A DNA stretch of 35,036 bases from Bacteroidota bacterium (GCA_004297845.1 SCSP01000397.1:1-35036), one strand, 5' to 3'. Positions 24,276 to 32,349 are shown, numbered from the stretch's first letter. Notes: generated by a model not told the origin, from the letters alone. Translations and numbers: made by a program.

Positions 24276-24305
24276 TTGTAAATCTATTATATATCACTAC
24301 ATTTG
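24276..24305 (+). promoter_or_regulatory. Canonical Bacteroidota promoter of the secreted-protein genes
   Basis: TTG (24276-24278, -33 element), 19 bases, then TACATTTG (24298-24305), a perfect TAnnTTTG -7 element. A clear Shine-Dalgarno ACGGAGG precedes the ATG at 24349. Confidence 0.7.
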
Positions 24306-24348
24306 AACCGCTATAGTTGAAACAGCTACATTATTAATTACGGAGGTT

Positions 24349-25128
24349 ATGAAAAAAATAGTACTCTCAACGCTTGTCGGATTGGTCGCACAATTCGTCT
24401 TTGCACAAACAGCTGTGAATTTCACAGCGACTGATTGTGTTGGTTTGCCTCACACTCTTTTTACTGAATTAGATGCAGGAAAAGTAGTTGTTATTACATG
24501 GGTAATGCCTTGCGCGGCATGTATTCCTGTGGCTTCTACTGTTGCTACAACTGTACAAGGGTATTCATCTTCTTATCCGGGAAGGGTTAAATTTTATCTG
24601 GTAGATGATTATGCTGATACGCAATGTTCTTCCTTGTCTGGCTGGGCAAGTGCTAATAGCATAACCCCGGATGCTAATTTTTCTGATGCTGTAATTAGTA
24701 TGGCAGATTATGGAGGCTCTGGAGGAAGTATGCAAAAGACTATTGTATTAGGGGGTGACAGTCATGCCGTTTTTTATAATGTGAATGGTACAGTTGCAGT
24801 AAGTGCTTTGCAAACTGCAATTACTAATGCGTTAGCGGCAACTTCGGGTATTGCAAGTAATAATGATATGAGCTTGGGATTGAGTGTGTTTCCAAGTCCG
24901 GCATCATCCAATACCAAAATTAATTACACGATCGTCAAAGCAACAAATGTAAACATTGAACTAATGAATATACTGGGAGAAAGAGTAAATGCTATTTTTT
25001 CAGGGGTACAATTTCCCGGAAAACAGGAATATCAAATAAATGTAGAATCTCTTAGTGAAGGAATTTACTTTATAAAAATAGATGCAGGAGGATTAACTCA
25101 AACAGTTAAACTCACAGTAATTCATTAA
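24349..25128 (+). CDS. Secreted thioredoxin-like protein with type IX sorting domain
   Basis: 259 residues. A signal peptide (about 1-20, VFAQ) precedes a thioredoxin-like fold with the redox-type motif MPCAACIP (CXXC) after KVVVITWV, as in AhpC/TSA-thioredoxin domains. The second half of the fold (KTIVLGGDSHAVFYNVNGTV) is present. The C-terminal 80 residues match the Por (type IX) sorting domain: SVFPSPASSNTKINY, VNIELMNILGERV, LSEGIYFIKID, TVKLTVIH. It should be exported across the outer membrane and anchored or released. It has its own promoter and a good ribosome-binding site, and probably forms an operon with the next two genes. Confidence 0.75.
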   Translation: MKKIVLSTLVGLVAQFVFAQTAVNFTATDCVGLPHTLFTELDAGKVVVITWVMPCAACIPVASTVATTVQGYSSSYPGRVKFYLVDDYADTQCSSLSGWASANSITPDANFSDAVISMADYGGSGGSMQKTIVLGGDSHAVFYNVNGTVAVSALQTAITNALAATSGIASNNDMSLGLSVFPSPASSNTKINYTIVKATNVNIELMNILGERVNAIFSGVQFPGKQEYQINVESLSEGIYFIKIDAGGLTQTVKLTVIH

Positions 25129-25184
25129 TTATTTTTTAATAAGTATTAACCTCAACAATATCTTAACCATTTAATTTATCTACC

Positions 25185-26072
25185 ATGAAAAAGATCACCA
25201 CTATCGTAGCTTGTTGTATTTTATCTGCTTCAGCGTTTACACAAATTCCAAATCAGGGGTTTGAAACATGGAATAACATGGGTGCGTATTCAAACCCTGA
25301 TCAATGGGGCACTCTTAATAATACAACGGCATTAGCTTCTGTATATACTGCAACGAAAGGCACTCCGGGTAACCCGGGATCTTCTTACCTAAAACTAACT
25401 TCAAAAACTACTCCCGCAGGTGTAGCGAATGGAATTGCTGTAAGCGGCAAATTAGATTCCACCACCATGCAGCCAAAATCGGGTTTTGCATTCAGTCAGC
25501 AACCGACAAAATTTACAGGCTCATGGCAGCATATGATCTTCGGAAACAGTCAGGGATCTGTTTCAGCCACACTTACTATGTGGAATGTTACCACAAAAAT
25601 GAGGGAAGTGGTCGCTACCGCCAATCAAACCTTATCCGGAATGGCTATGAGCTGGGCTAATTTTTCAATCAGTTTCACCTACGTAAGCGGCAATATGCCT
25701 GATAGCTGTATTATTGTTTTAAAAGCCAGCGGATCAAATCCAACTAACGGAGATTACCTATGGGTAGATAATCTTGCTCTTTCGGGGACTGCTACAGGAG
25801 TGGAAAATTACGGAAGCAATATAGATGACCTTAGTGTTTATTATAATTCCTCAGGCAATACTATCTTTATTGATTTTAATCTTATTAAATCCCAAAACGT
25901 AAAAATTCAAATGATTGATTTGAATGGTAAATTGGTTAAAGAAGTTAATCCGGGTTTTGTTAACGGAATAACAAATTATTCAATGAGCGCTGATGGAATT
26001 GCAAAAGGCGCATATTTCATTAATGTGATTGCAAATGAAGAATCTGAGGTGAAAAAAATTGTAATTAATTAG
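25185..26072 (+). CDS. Secreted protein of unknown function with type IX sorting domain
   Basis: 295 residues with a signal peptide (1 to about 19) and an all-beta, Ser/Thr/Asn-rich body beginning QIPNQGFETWNNMGAYSNPDQWGT, the pattern of jelly-roll carbohydrate-binding-like PCMD-type secreted proteins of Bacteroidota. The C-terminal Por-type sorting tail (DLSVYYNSSGNTIFIDF, NVKIQMIDLNGKLV, AKGAYFINVIANEE) is recognisable though slightly degenerate. It lies 56 bases after the thioredoxin-like gene and 21 before the next. No catalytic motif seen. Confidence 0.65.
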   Translation: MKKITTIVACCILSASAFTQIPNQGFETWNNMGAYSNPDQWGTLNNTTALASVYTATKGTPGNPGSSYLKLTSKTTPAGVANGIAVSGKLDSTTMQPKSGFAFSQQPTKFTGSWQHMIFGNSQGSVSATLTMWNVTTKMREVVATANQTLSGMAMSWANFSISFTYVSGNMPDSCIIVLKASGSNPTNGDYLWVDNLALSGTATGVENYGSNIDDLSVYYNSSGNTIFIDFNLIKSQNVKIQMIDLNGKLVKEVNPGFVNGITNYSMSADGIAKGAYFINVIANEESEVKKIVIN

Positions 26073-26093
26073 ACCTTTAAAATTCATTTTCAA

Positions 26094-27530
26094 ATGAAAA
26101 AAGTAATTATTCTCCTATTGGCGATGCTATCGCTCAATGCTATTGCACAAAACACTATCACATGGTCATCCGGAATGAATATAGCAGCCAACAGTTACGA
26201 TAATCTTCATCCGCGCATCGTGATAGATGATTCTGGCAACCCGATGGTTATTTGGGGCAGAATGTCCGATAAATCTGTTTTCTTTTCACGCTGGAATGGC
26301 GTTGGGTTCACTGCTCCGGTTAAATTAAATCCAATTTGGATGGATGTTGCCACAGCCGACTGGATGGGTCCTGACATTGCTTCAAAAGGCGATACGGTGT
26401 ATGTGGTGATGAAACGCAGCCCCGAAGCATCGGATACAAATCATATTTATATCACGCGCTCATTTAATGGCGGAGCGACTTTCTCAACGCCCGCACGAAT
26501 TGATTTTATTGCCGACAGCGTTTCGCGATTTCCAACAGTAACCATTGATGCTTCAGGCAATCCGATTGTAGCTTTCATGAAATTTGATACGTCATTCGGA
26601 GATGCAAGATGGGTAGTAACAAAATCATTTAATTACGGAACTACATTTTCAACGGATACAAAAGCAAGCGGACAGAGTGGCGGAGAAGTTTGCGATTGTT
26701 GTCCGGGTGGAATTACAAATTCCGGTAATACGGTTGCCATGTTATATAGGACAAATATCAGCAACATTCGTGATACGTGGGTAGGAATATCTTCCAACAA
26801 CGGCAATACGTTTCCGAATGGATATAACATTGACCAAAACAATTGGATGATTATGGCTTGTCCCTCAACGGGGCCTGATGGAATAATTATTGGCGATACG
26901 CTATATGCTGTTTTTATGAATGAGGCTTCCGGAAGTGCGAGAACCTATTTGAGTAAATCTACCATCAGCAGTTCGGCAGTTAATTCAGTCAATCTTCTGA
27001 CAGGCAGTATTCCTGGACTTGCCGCCCAAAATTATCCGAGAATTGACCGCTTCGGAAATGCAGCCGCCATTGTTTGGAAACAATCAGTTAGTGGCAACGA
27101 CCATCTTCCGGTTTTATTCACAAATGATATTACAAATGGTTTTCCTGCAACGTATGACACCGTTGATCTAAGTAATATTACTAACACGGATGTGGCTCTT
27201 TCTAATGGAAATATTTTCGTAGTTTGGCAGGACGATAATTCAGGTACGGTAAAATACCGCACCGGAACTTTTACCCCACTTAATACTTCAGTAAATGAAA
27301 ATGAAGAAAATCACCTCTCTGTTTATCCTGTTCCTGCCGGCACCGAAATAAATATCCGCCCGCTATCAGGCGAAAAATTTGAATTAGAAATTTTTAATAC
27401 ACTTGGTGAAGCAATTATTAGATCGAAAAATAATAATACAATTGATATTTCACAATTATCGAACGGAATTTATTTTCTAAAAGTACGAGAGAATAAGTAT
27501 TCATATTCACGAAAGTTTATTAAGCGATAA
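26094..27530 (+). CDS. Secreted BNR/sialidase-like beta-propeller with type IX sorting domain
   Basis: 478 residues with a signal peptide (1 to about 18, AIAQ). The body has repeated propeller blades with Asp-box-like SFNGGATFS, SFNYGTTFST and SSNNGNTFP and the recurring phrase DASGNPIVAF / DDSGNPMVIW. An unusual CDCCPGG motif sits near residue 205 and may bind a metal. The C-terminus is a standard Por sorting domain (LSVYPVPAGTEINI, FELEIFNTLGEAI, LSNGIYFLKV, KFIKR). True sialidase activity is unlikely because the catalytic arginine triad is not evident; a binding or adhesive role is more likely. It converges on bcrB 55 bases away. Confidence 0.75.
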   Translation: MKKVIILLLAMLSLNAIAQNTITWSSGMNIAANSYDNLHPRIVIDDSGNPMVIWGRMSDKSVFFSRWNGVGFTAPVKLNPIWMDVATADWMGPDIASKGDTVYVVMKRSPEASDTNHIYITRSFNGGATFSTPARIDFIADSVSRFPTVTIDASGNPIVAFMKFDTSFGDARWVVTKSFNYGTTFSTDTKASGQSGGEVCDCCPGGITNSGNTVAMLYRTNISNIRDTWVGISSNNGNTFPNGYNIDQNNWMIMACPSTGPDGIIIGDTLYAVFMNEASGSARTYLSKSTISSSAVNSVNLLTGSIPGLAAQNYPRIDRFGNAAAIVWKQSVSGNDHLPVLFTNDITNGFPATYDTVDLSNITNTDVALSNGNIFVVWQDDNSGTVKYRTGTFTPLNTSVNENEENHLSVYPVPAGTEINIRPLSGEKFELEIFNTLGEAIIRSKNNNTIDISQLSNGIYFLKVRENKYSYSRKFIKR

Positions 27531-27585
27531 CAGAGTTTTAGTCCGCTTCTCAGCAATAATTTGCTTTTGGAATATCGGAAATTTT

Positions 27586-28887
27586 CTACCCTGCTACTGT
27601 TTCCTGATTCAAAATAAATTTTCGCTGTTCCAACATCTGGAAATATGATTCCAAACGGTTTTTGATATTCGCATAGGAAAAGTAACGCGGATCTACCAGG
27701 TCGCTTTCGATGAAACCAACTGGAACACCGGTGCGTTGTTCAATTTCACGCATAATCATAAGTTGGCCTGCAGAAAATGAGTTGCAACTTTTGATCGAAT
27801 TAATCAGAAAGCCGTCCGCTTTGTATTCCTTTACATATTTTTCAAGCAATCCTACACGCTGAGGTAAGTTCATATTCGTATAACAACCCATGCAATAGCG
27901 CGACAAACTTTCAAGTGGTTCTTTCGGATCATGGCGGAAACCCAAGTCGTAAACTCCCCCCACTTTTGTATAACTGGAAGCGACAATCACTGCACCCATG
28001 TCATAAAATATTTTCCAGAACTCGCGAAAATTTGTCCAGTTGGGCGGACCTTCTACCACCAAACGGAATTTCTGTTCTTTCATTTCTCCTTCAGGAGTTA
28101 CGGGTCCAAGTCCGAGTTTCATTCGTTGCTGAACTTCGTTCCATAACTCGGTATAATATTCAACGGATTCTTTTGTTCCGCGAAAGGCGGTAAAGATGGG
28201 ACCGATGTAATAAACCCCCGCAAAATACGCATCAATGGGCGAAGGAATATTTTTTGCGCTTTCTAAAATCTTCACAAGCAAATCCTCTGCCTTAACAGAA
28301 TTCTCCATCATCCCGGACAAACGTGCCTGATTATATTTTTTTCCTGATACTTTTTCCATTTTCGGAATCACCTCTTCTTTCAATTGCTTCACCATGTAAT
28401 CAATTTGCTCCTTGGTAATTTTGCCGTCTTCCTGATAAGGCGTGTGCAGCATGGCAACAGGCACTCCGGGATATAATCGTTCAAGATTTTCGAACCATTT
28501 CAGAAAAGTAAAACACCCTGTGTAGCTAAGTAGAAGTAAATCGGGCGAAGGAAGTTTTTCTCCTGTGGGACCAATGTTTCCATTCAGCATCATGCCAATG
28601 TCGCATTTCACATACGTGCAAACATCTTCTGAGAATCCTATCTTTTCCGCATCCTTAATGTAGGATCCTGATTTTTTACGCATACCCGATTGCAGTGCAT
28701 TTATTTCAGGATAAACAGGCAGCATGTCAAACGAAAGAATAAGTTCGGTAAGATTTCCAGGGACGAATGTGTAAACTACTTTTTTCCCGAGCTCTTTTGC
28801 TTTGCTGAGATCCTGAAATTGTTTTGCAAGCATATCTTTCTGAAGATTCATGCTTTTTTCTTTGATTGCTTCTTTAGGGTCTGTCAT
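27586..28887 (-). CDS. bcrB: Class I benzoyl-CoA reductase, subunit B
   Basis: 433 residues, the expected BcrB/BadE length. The candidate iron-sulfur cysteines are Cys90 (EDVCTYVKCDIG), Cys125 (SYTGCF), Cys332/Cys335 (YCMGCYTN) and Cys368 (IKSCNSFSAGQ). Highly typical stretches include PSPIDAYFAGVYYIGP, VVEGPPNWTNFREFWK, VASSYTKVGGVYD and FIESDLVDPRYFS. With BcrC it forms the site that accepts electrons from BcrAD and reduces benzoyl-CoA to cyclohexa-1,5-diene-1-carbonyl-CoA. It lies 85 bases downstream of bcrC and probably shares its transcript. The gap carries a dispersed hairpin repeat. Confidence 0.93.
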   Translation of the reverse strand: MTDPKEAIKEKSMNLQKDMLAKQFQDLSKAKELGKKVVYTFVPGNLTELILSFDMLPVYPEINALQSGMRKKSGSYIKDAEKIGFSEDVCTYVKCDIGMMLNGNIGPTGEKLPSPDLLLLSYTGCFTFLKWFENLERLYPGVPVAMLHTPYQEDGKITKEQIDYMVKQLKEEVIPKMEKVSGKKYNQARLSGMMENSVKAEDLLVKILESAKNIPSPIDAYFAGVYYIGPIFTAFRGTKESVEYYTELWNEVQQRMKLGLGPVTPEGEMKEQKFRLVVEGPPNWTNFREFWKIFYDMGAVIVASSYTKVGGVYDLGFRHDPKEPLESLSRYCMGCYTNMNLPQRVGLLEKYVKEYKADGFLINSIKSCNSFSAGQLMIMREIEQRTGVPVGFIESDLVDPRYFSYANIKNRLESYFQMLEQRKFILNQETVAG

Positions 28888-28901
28888 TTTTGCCTCACCA
28901 C

Positions 28902-28929
28902 ATCCCTCTCCAAAGGAGGGAGAAGGGAT
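28902..28929. repeat. CCCTCTCC-AAA-GGAGGG dispersed palindrome between bcrC and bcrB
   Basis: ATCCCTCTCC, AAA, then GGAGGGAGAAGGGAT form an imperfect inverted repeat flanked by a T-run. It belongs to the same simple-repeat family as part of the gap at 32350-32479. In the bcrCB transcript it would form a stem-loop just ahead of the bcrB start and could affect processing or the bcrC:bcrB ratio. Confidence 0.6.
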
Positions 28930-28972
28930 TTTTTTTAATTATTACTATTTCTTTTCTTTAAATTAAATTTTA

Positions 28973-30136
28973 TTAGACCCAGAGTTTTATTGAATCCGAA
29001 AAAGTTCCTGCCTGTTCTTTGATAACCTTAAACTGACCTGTGTTTTCGTGAAACTGAAAATTAATATGCGGAATGCCTGCAGCGTCACATTCTTTTTGCA
29101 TGAGCGGCTGATCCAGCAGGGCAGGATCGCAAAAACTTGCTGCAGAAAAAATTATTCCGTCAGCGTTCCTTTTTTTAGCCAGCTTAACAAGTCGTTTTTC
29201 TTTCGGATTACCAACATCGTAATAGGCAGAAGAAAAAGTGCTCTGATTGATATATGCGTTGGCGAGAGCGGCAAGTGGCGACTCAAAATTTCCCTGAATA
29301 TCTCCTTGTATCCATCGGGAGCCAAGCATGAAATCATCCTCTACAATATAACAACCCGCCATCTCAATGGATTTTATCAAACCGATAGGAGGCTGTTCAC
29401 AAAAGGAACCCGTTACAACAACCCGGATGTTGTCCATCGCTTCACCACGCTCTTTGCTGATATGATCAACAACTTGTTCAAGAATTTCGTTATGTTCTTC
29501 AACAGGAATTGTAATCCCTGCTCTGAGAATATAATAGGTTTCAACAGCAGATAATCGCCACGGAAATTCCTGACGGATGTCATAAATCTTCTCAATAAGT
29601 TTTCTGTTTTTGTTATAGAGTTTGATGGCTTTATTAAGGGATTCATCCGTTACTTTCACTTTGTTTATTGCAAACATATCTTCCATCACCTTTTCCATTT
29701 CTTGCGTATAAAAAAGACCTCCGATGAGCGGATCAAAATTTTGCGGGTAATCAAAGTAGCGCTGAAATTTTCCTTTCTTGGAAAGCTTGAACATTCCTGA
29801 AAGGTTTCTCACACAATCGCAGATAGCAGGGAACATAAAACCGTCAAAATCATGCAAATTCTTATCCAGAGCCATTTCTATTATTCCACGCGGAAGATGG
29901 CAGATGTAAGATTGGTAATAAGCATCTCCCTTGATGATCTGCTTCCTGTCGCCTGCCCCCATAATCCCAACGGGAATTCCATTGGCGGCATGTATAATCT
30001 CCCGGGGAACATAGATGGGAAGATACCCGACTATAATCCTTGTCTTGTCTTTTGATTTCCAGTTTTTCGCTCCTTTAAAATTCAGGTCGAAGGCTAATTC
30101 TTCGCATTCTTTGAGGAGGGTATCAAGAGGCTTCAT
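28973..30136 (-). CDS. bcrC: Class I benzoyl-CoA reductase, subunit C
   Basis: 387 residues from ATG 30136, the usual BcrC/BadD size. Typical blocks: YLPIYVPREIIHAANGIPVGIMGAGD, GDAYYQSYICHLPRG (Cys79), FMFPAICDCVRNLSGMFKL (Cys106/Cys108), YFDYPQNFDP, and FSAASFCDPALLDQPLM near the C-terminus. A longer ORF begins at 30166, but that start lies upstream of the putative -7 box at 30152-30159, and the extra ten residues have no counterpart in known BcrC, so 30136 is preferred. It is the first gene of the bcrCB unit and diverges from mocA. It forms the substrate-reducing BC module with BcrB. Confidence 0.93.
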   Translation of the reverse strand: MKPLDTLLKECEELAFDLNFKGAKNWKSKDKTRIIVGYLPIYVPREIIHAANGIPVGIMGAGDRKQIIKGDAYYQSYICHLPRGIIEMALDKNLHDFDGFMFPAICDCVRNLSGMFKLSKKGKFQRYFDYPQNFDPLIGGLFYTQEMEKVMEDMFAINKVKVTDESLNKAIKLYNKNRKLIEKIYDIRQEFPWRLSAVETYYILRAGITIPVEEHNEILEQVVDHISKERGEAMDNIRVVVTGSFCEQPPIGLIKSIEMAGCYIVEDDFMLGSRWIQGDIQGNFESPLAALANAYINQSTFSSAYYDVGNPKEKRLVKLAKKRNADGIIFSAASFCDPALLDQPLMQKECDAAGIPHINFQFHENTGQFKVIKEQAGTFSDSIKLWV

Positions 30137-30151
30137 TTCTGTTGTTTTGAG

Positions 30152-30225
30152 CAAAGTAACTTCCATGCCTCATATAATACTATGATATGTATCATATTTT
30201 ATAGACTATCAGGCAAGTAGTTTCG
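30152..30225. promoter_or_regulatory. Two-way promoter region for bcrCB (-) and mocA-xdhC-SDR (+) around a CRP/FNR-type palindrome
   Basis: The central palindrome ATGATA-TG-TATCAT (30182-30195, centre 30188.5) contains TGA-N6-TCA. On the minus strand TTACTTTG (30152-30159) is 30-37 bases from the centre and the bcrC ATG 52. On the plus strand TAGTTTCG (30218-30225) is likewise 30-37 bases from the centre and the mocA ATG 54. One symmetric site could therefore activate both directions. Confidence 0.7.
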
Positions 30226-30242
30226 TAGGGAAATAATTTATC

Positions 30243-30830
30243 ATGGAAGAAACCTATGGTGTGGTGATTCTTGCAGGCGGGAAGTCGGAGCGTATGAATT
30301 TTCCGAAGGTATTTTCAAATTTCTCAGGGAAGACATTTTTGGAAACAATAGCCGAAACTTATTTTAACGCGGATATAAAAAACAGTTGCGTGGTGATTAA
30401 TGAGAAATTCAGTGAAGGCTGCTGGGAAGAAAAAATCCGCTTGGTAAGGCCATTTGTTTCATCAATAATAAAAACAGATTCTAACCTCGGAAGATTTAAT
30501 TCATTAAAACTCGGAATTAACAAACTGCTTTCCTCTGACTTTGTTTTTATACAGAATGTTGATAATCCTTTCGTTGATAAAGGCATTATTCAGAGTTTAC
30601 AGAAGAACAGGTATTCTATCGGATACACGCAGCTTTTTTATCAAGGACGAAAAGGCCATCCGGTGTTAATTTCAAACAGGATTGCTTGTCATCTTAATTC
30701 CATTCAAGGCAGTGAAAATAATTTAAGAGACATTTTGAGTGAATTTCCAAAGATAGATGTGGAGGTCGATGACAAAAGAGTTCTTGCCAATATCAATACA
30801 AAAGAAGATTACGAGGAATATATTTTTTGA
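30243..30830 (+). CDS. MocA/MobA-like molybdenum cofactor nucleotidyltransferase
   Basis: 195 residues of the NTP_transf_3 fold: N-terminal LAGGKSERMNFPKV (nucleotide-binding LAGGxSxRMxxPK), the QNVDNPFV region where MocA/MobA have an Asp-containing metal site, and GRKGHPVLIS (MocA-like RGxPVLF). Next to XdhC it is more likely MocA, which makes molybdopterin cytosine dinucleotide for xanthine-dehydrogenase-family enzymes, than MobA. The 4-hydroxybenzoyl-CoA reductases belong to that family. It lies 6 bases before xdhC and shares the divergent regulatory region with bcrC. Exact nucleotide specificity cannot be read here. Confidence 0.75.
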   Translation: MEETYGVVILAGGKSERMNFPKVFSNFSGKTFLETIAETYFNADIKNSCVVINEKFSEGCWEEKIRLVRPFVSSIIKTDSNLGRFNSLKLGINKLLSSDFVFIQNVDNPFVDKGIIQSLQKNRYSIGYTQLFYQGRKGHPVLISNRIACHLNSIQGSENNLRDILSEFPKIDVEVDDKRVLANINTKEDYEEYIF

Positions 30831-30836
30831 TTAGAC

Positions 30837-31625
30837 GTGAAAAACATCTATGAAAAAATAATTGAAATTCAAAAGGGCGGTCAGAATGCCGTTGTCTGCA
30901 CTATTGTAAACACAAAAGGAAGCACTCCCAGAAAAACGGGAGCTAAAATGATCGTGTACGCAAATGGTCAAATTTTTGGAACAATTGGAGGCGGAGAACT
31001 GGAAAAAGCAGTAATAAACAATGCGCTTGAACGAATCAAAGAAAACGAACCAAAAATTTTTCGCCACGATCTGTTGCATCAGCACGGTATGTGCTGCGGT
31101 GGAACCGTGGATATATTCGTTGAGCCGGTTATGAAAAAAAGGAAACTATATATTTTTGGAGCAGGACATACCGGAAAAGCGCTTGCCAAGTTTTCCGTTG
31201 ATCTTGATTTTGAAACTGTATTGATCGATGATCGGAAAGAATATTTAGAAGATTTTAATATTGCAGGGGTAAATAAAATGCGCCTTCCGTTTGCTGAGGC
31301 ATTGCAGCTTCTTCCTTTTGATGAGCAGACCTATATATGTATTATGACCTATAGCCATCCTGTGGACAGAAATATTCTTGCCTGCTGTCTGAAGAAGCCT
31401 TTTGCCTATCTCGGAATGATCGGCAGCAAGAGAAAAGTAGAGATGACAAAAAAAATGTTTTCAGACGGGCTGAATATCTCCGAACAGGACTTGGAAAAGG
31501 TGGATATGCCGATGGGGATTGATATAAAAGCGGAAGGGCCGGATGAGATTGCATTAAGTATTCTGGCTAAATTAATAGCTGTGAAAAACAACGTAACTAC
31601 ATGGGAAAAAGAATTGCAATTGTAA
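30837..31625 (+). CDS. xdhC: XdhC/CoxI-family molybdenum-cofactor insertion protein
   Basis: 262 residues from GTG 30837. The N-terminal CoxI domain has NTKGSTPRKTGAKMIV, GTIGGGELEKAV and HGMCCGGTVDIFVEP. The C-terminal Rossmann domain has LYIFGAGHTGKALAKF and the block YSHPVDRNIL, YLGMIGSKRKVEM and PMGIDIKAEGPDEIALSILAKLI. XdhC binds sulfurated Mo cofactor and delivers it to molybdenum hydroxylases. No such enzyme is in the window, so its client should lie elsewhere; 4-hydroxybenzoyl-CoA reductase would fit the pathway. It overlaps the next gene by 25 bases. Confidence 0.88.
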   Translation: MKNIYEKIIEIQKGGQNAVVCTIVNTKGSTPRKTGAKMIVYANGQIFGTIGGGELEKAVINNALERIKENEPKIFRHDLLHQHGMCCGGTVDIFVEPVMKKRKLYIFGAGHTGKALAKFSVDLDFETVLIDDRKEYLEDFNIAGVNKMRLPFAEALQLLPFDEQTYICIMTYSHPVDRNILACCLKKPFAYLGMIGSKRKVEMTKKMFSDGLNISEQDLEKVDMPMGIDIKAEGPDEIALSILAKLIAVKNNVTTWEKELQL

Positions 31626-32338
31626 CTGGCGCTGCAAAGGGAATCGGAAAAGCGGTCGTGGAGAGATTGATCCATGAAAACTATTTTGTAGTTGCAGTGG
31701 ATATTGATGAGAAAAGCGGAAAAAAATTAATTACTGAATTTGATAAAACAAAATTAAGTTTCGCGAAAGCAAATATCTGTAAGGAGAAGATCGTTCAGCA
31801 CCTGTTTGAAAAAATAATCAAGGAATACAAAAAGATTGATGTTCTAGTAAACAACGCAGGAATTATTCGTGACAACATGATTTGGAATATGACTTCAGAA
31901 GATTTTGATCTCGTTATGGATGTGAATCTGAAAGGAACCTGGTTGATGTGCCGTGAAGCAGCAAAAATTATGAAACAGCAAAATAGCGGCCGTATCATAA
32001 ATATTTCTTCCCGTGCATGGCTGGGAAACAGAGGGCAGTCAAATTATTCTGCCTCCAAAGCAGGTATTGTGTCATTGACCAGAGTTCTTGCCCTTGAATT
32101 GGGGAAATATAACGTGATGGTTAATGCTGTTGCACCGGGATTGATTGACACACCTCTCACAGAAAAAATTGAGAAAGAGGTGCTTCTGAAACTTATCGAA
32201 GCGCAACCAACAAAAAAAATGGGTAAACCGGAAGACGTTGCAAATGCAGTTTCATTTCTTGCTTCAGAAAATACCCGGTTTATTACAGGACAAACAATTT
32301 ATATAGACGGGGGGAAAAGCATTGGGGCGGGATTATGA
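31601..32338 (+). CDS. Short-chain dehydrogenase/reductase (FabG-like)
   Basis: 245 residues of the classical SDR family: TGAAKGIG (cofactor motif), VDID at the end of strand 2 (acidic, favours NAD(H)), NNAG, catalytic Ser in INISSRAW, YSASK (Tyr/Lys) and a C-terminal YIDGGKSIG. It could oxidise a 3-hydroxyacyl-CoA or an alicyclic alcohol. Its position after mocA-xdhC, with translational overlap, places it in the bcr-linked regulon; a step after ring reduction, such as 3-hydroxypimeloyl-CoA oxidation, is possible but not shown. Confidence 0.82.
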   Translation: MGKRIAIVTGAAKGIGKAVVERLIHENYFVVAVDIDEKSGKKLITEFDKTKLSFAKANICKEKIVQHLFEKIIKEYKKIDVLVNNAGIIRDNMIWNMTSEDFDLVMDVNLKGTWLMCREAAKIMKQQNSGRIINISSRAWLGNRGQSNYSASKAGIVSLTRVLALELGKYNVMVNAVAPGLIDTPLTEKIEKEVLLKLIEAQPTKKMGKPEDVANAVSFLASENTRFITGQTIYIDGGKSIGAGL

Positions 32339-32349
32339 TGAAAAGAGGA

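Noticed and set aside
26094-27530. Calling the BNR-type protein a sialidase
   Set aside because: Asp-box-like repeats are present but the arginine triad and other catalytic residues are not evident.
29048-29554. 168-codon open frame on the plus strand within bcrC
   Set aside because: Antisense to bcrC, no recognisable motif, no ribosome-binding site; a shadow of the real gene.
30137-30166. Ten-residue N-terminal extension of bcrC from the ATG at 30166
   Set aside because: It would place the start upstream of the -7 box at 30152-30159, and 30136 gives the usual BcrC length and the same palindrome-to-start spacing as bcrA and bcrD.
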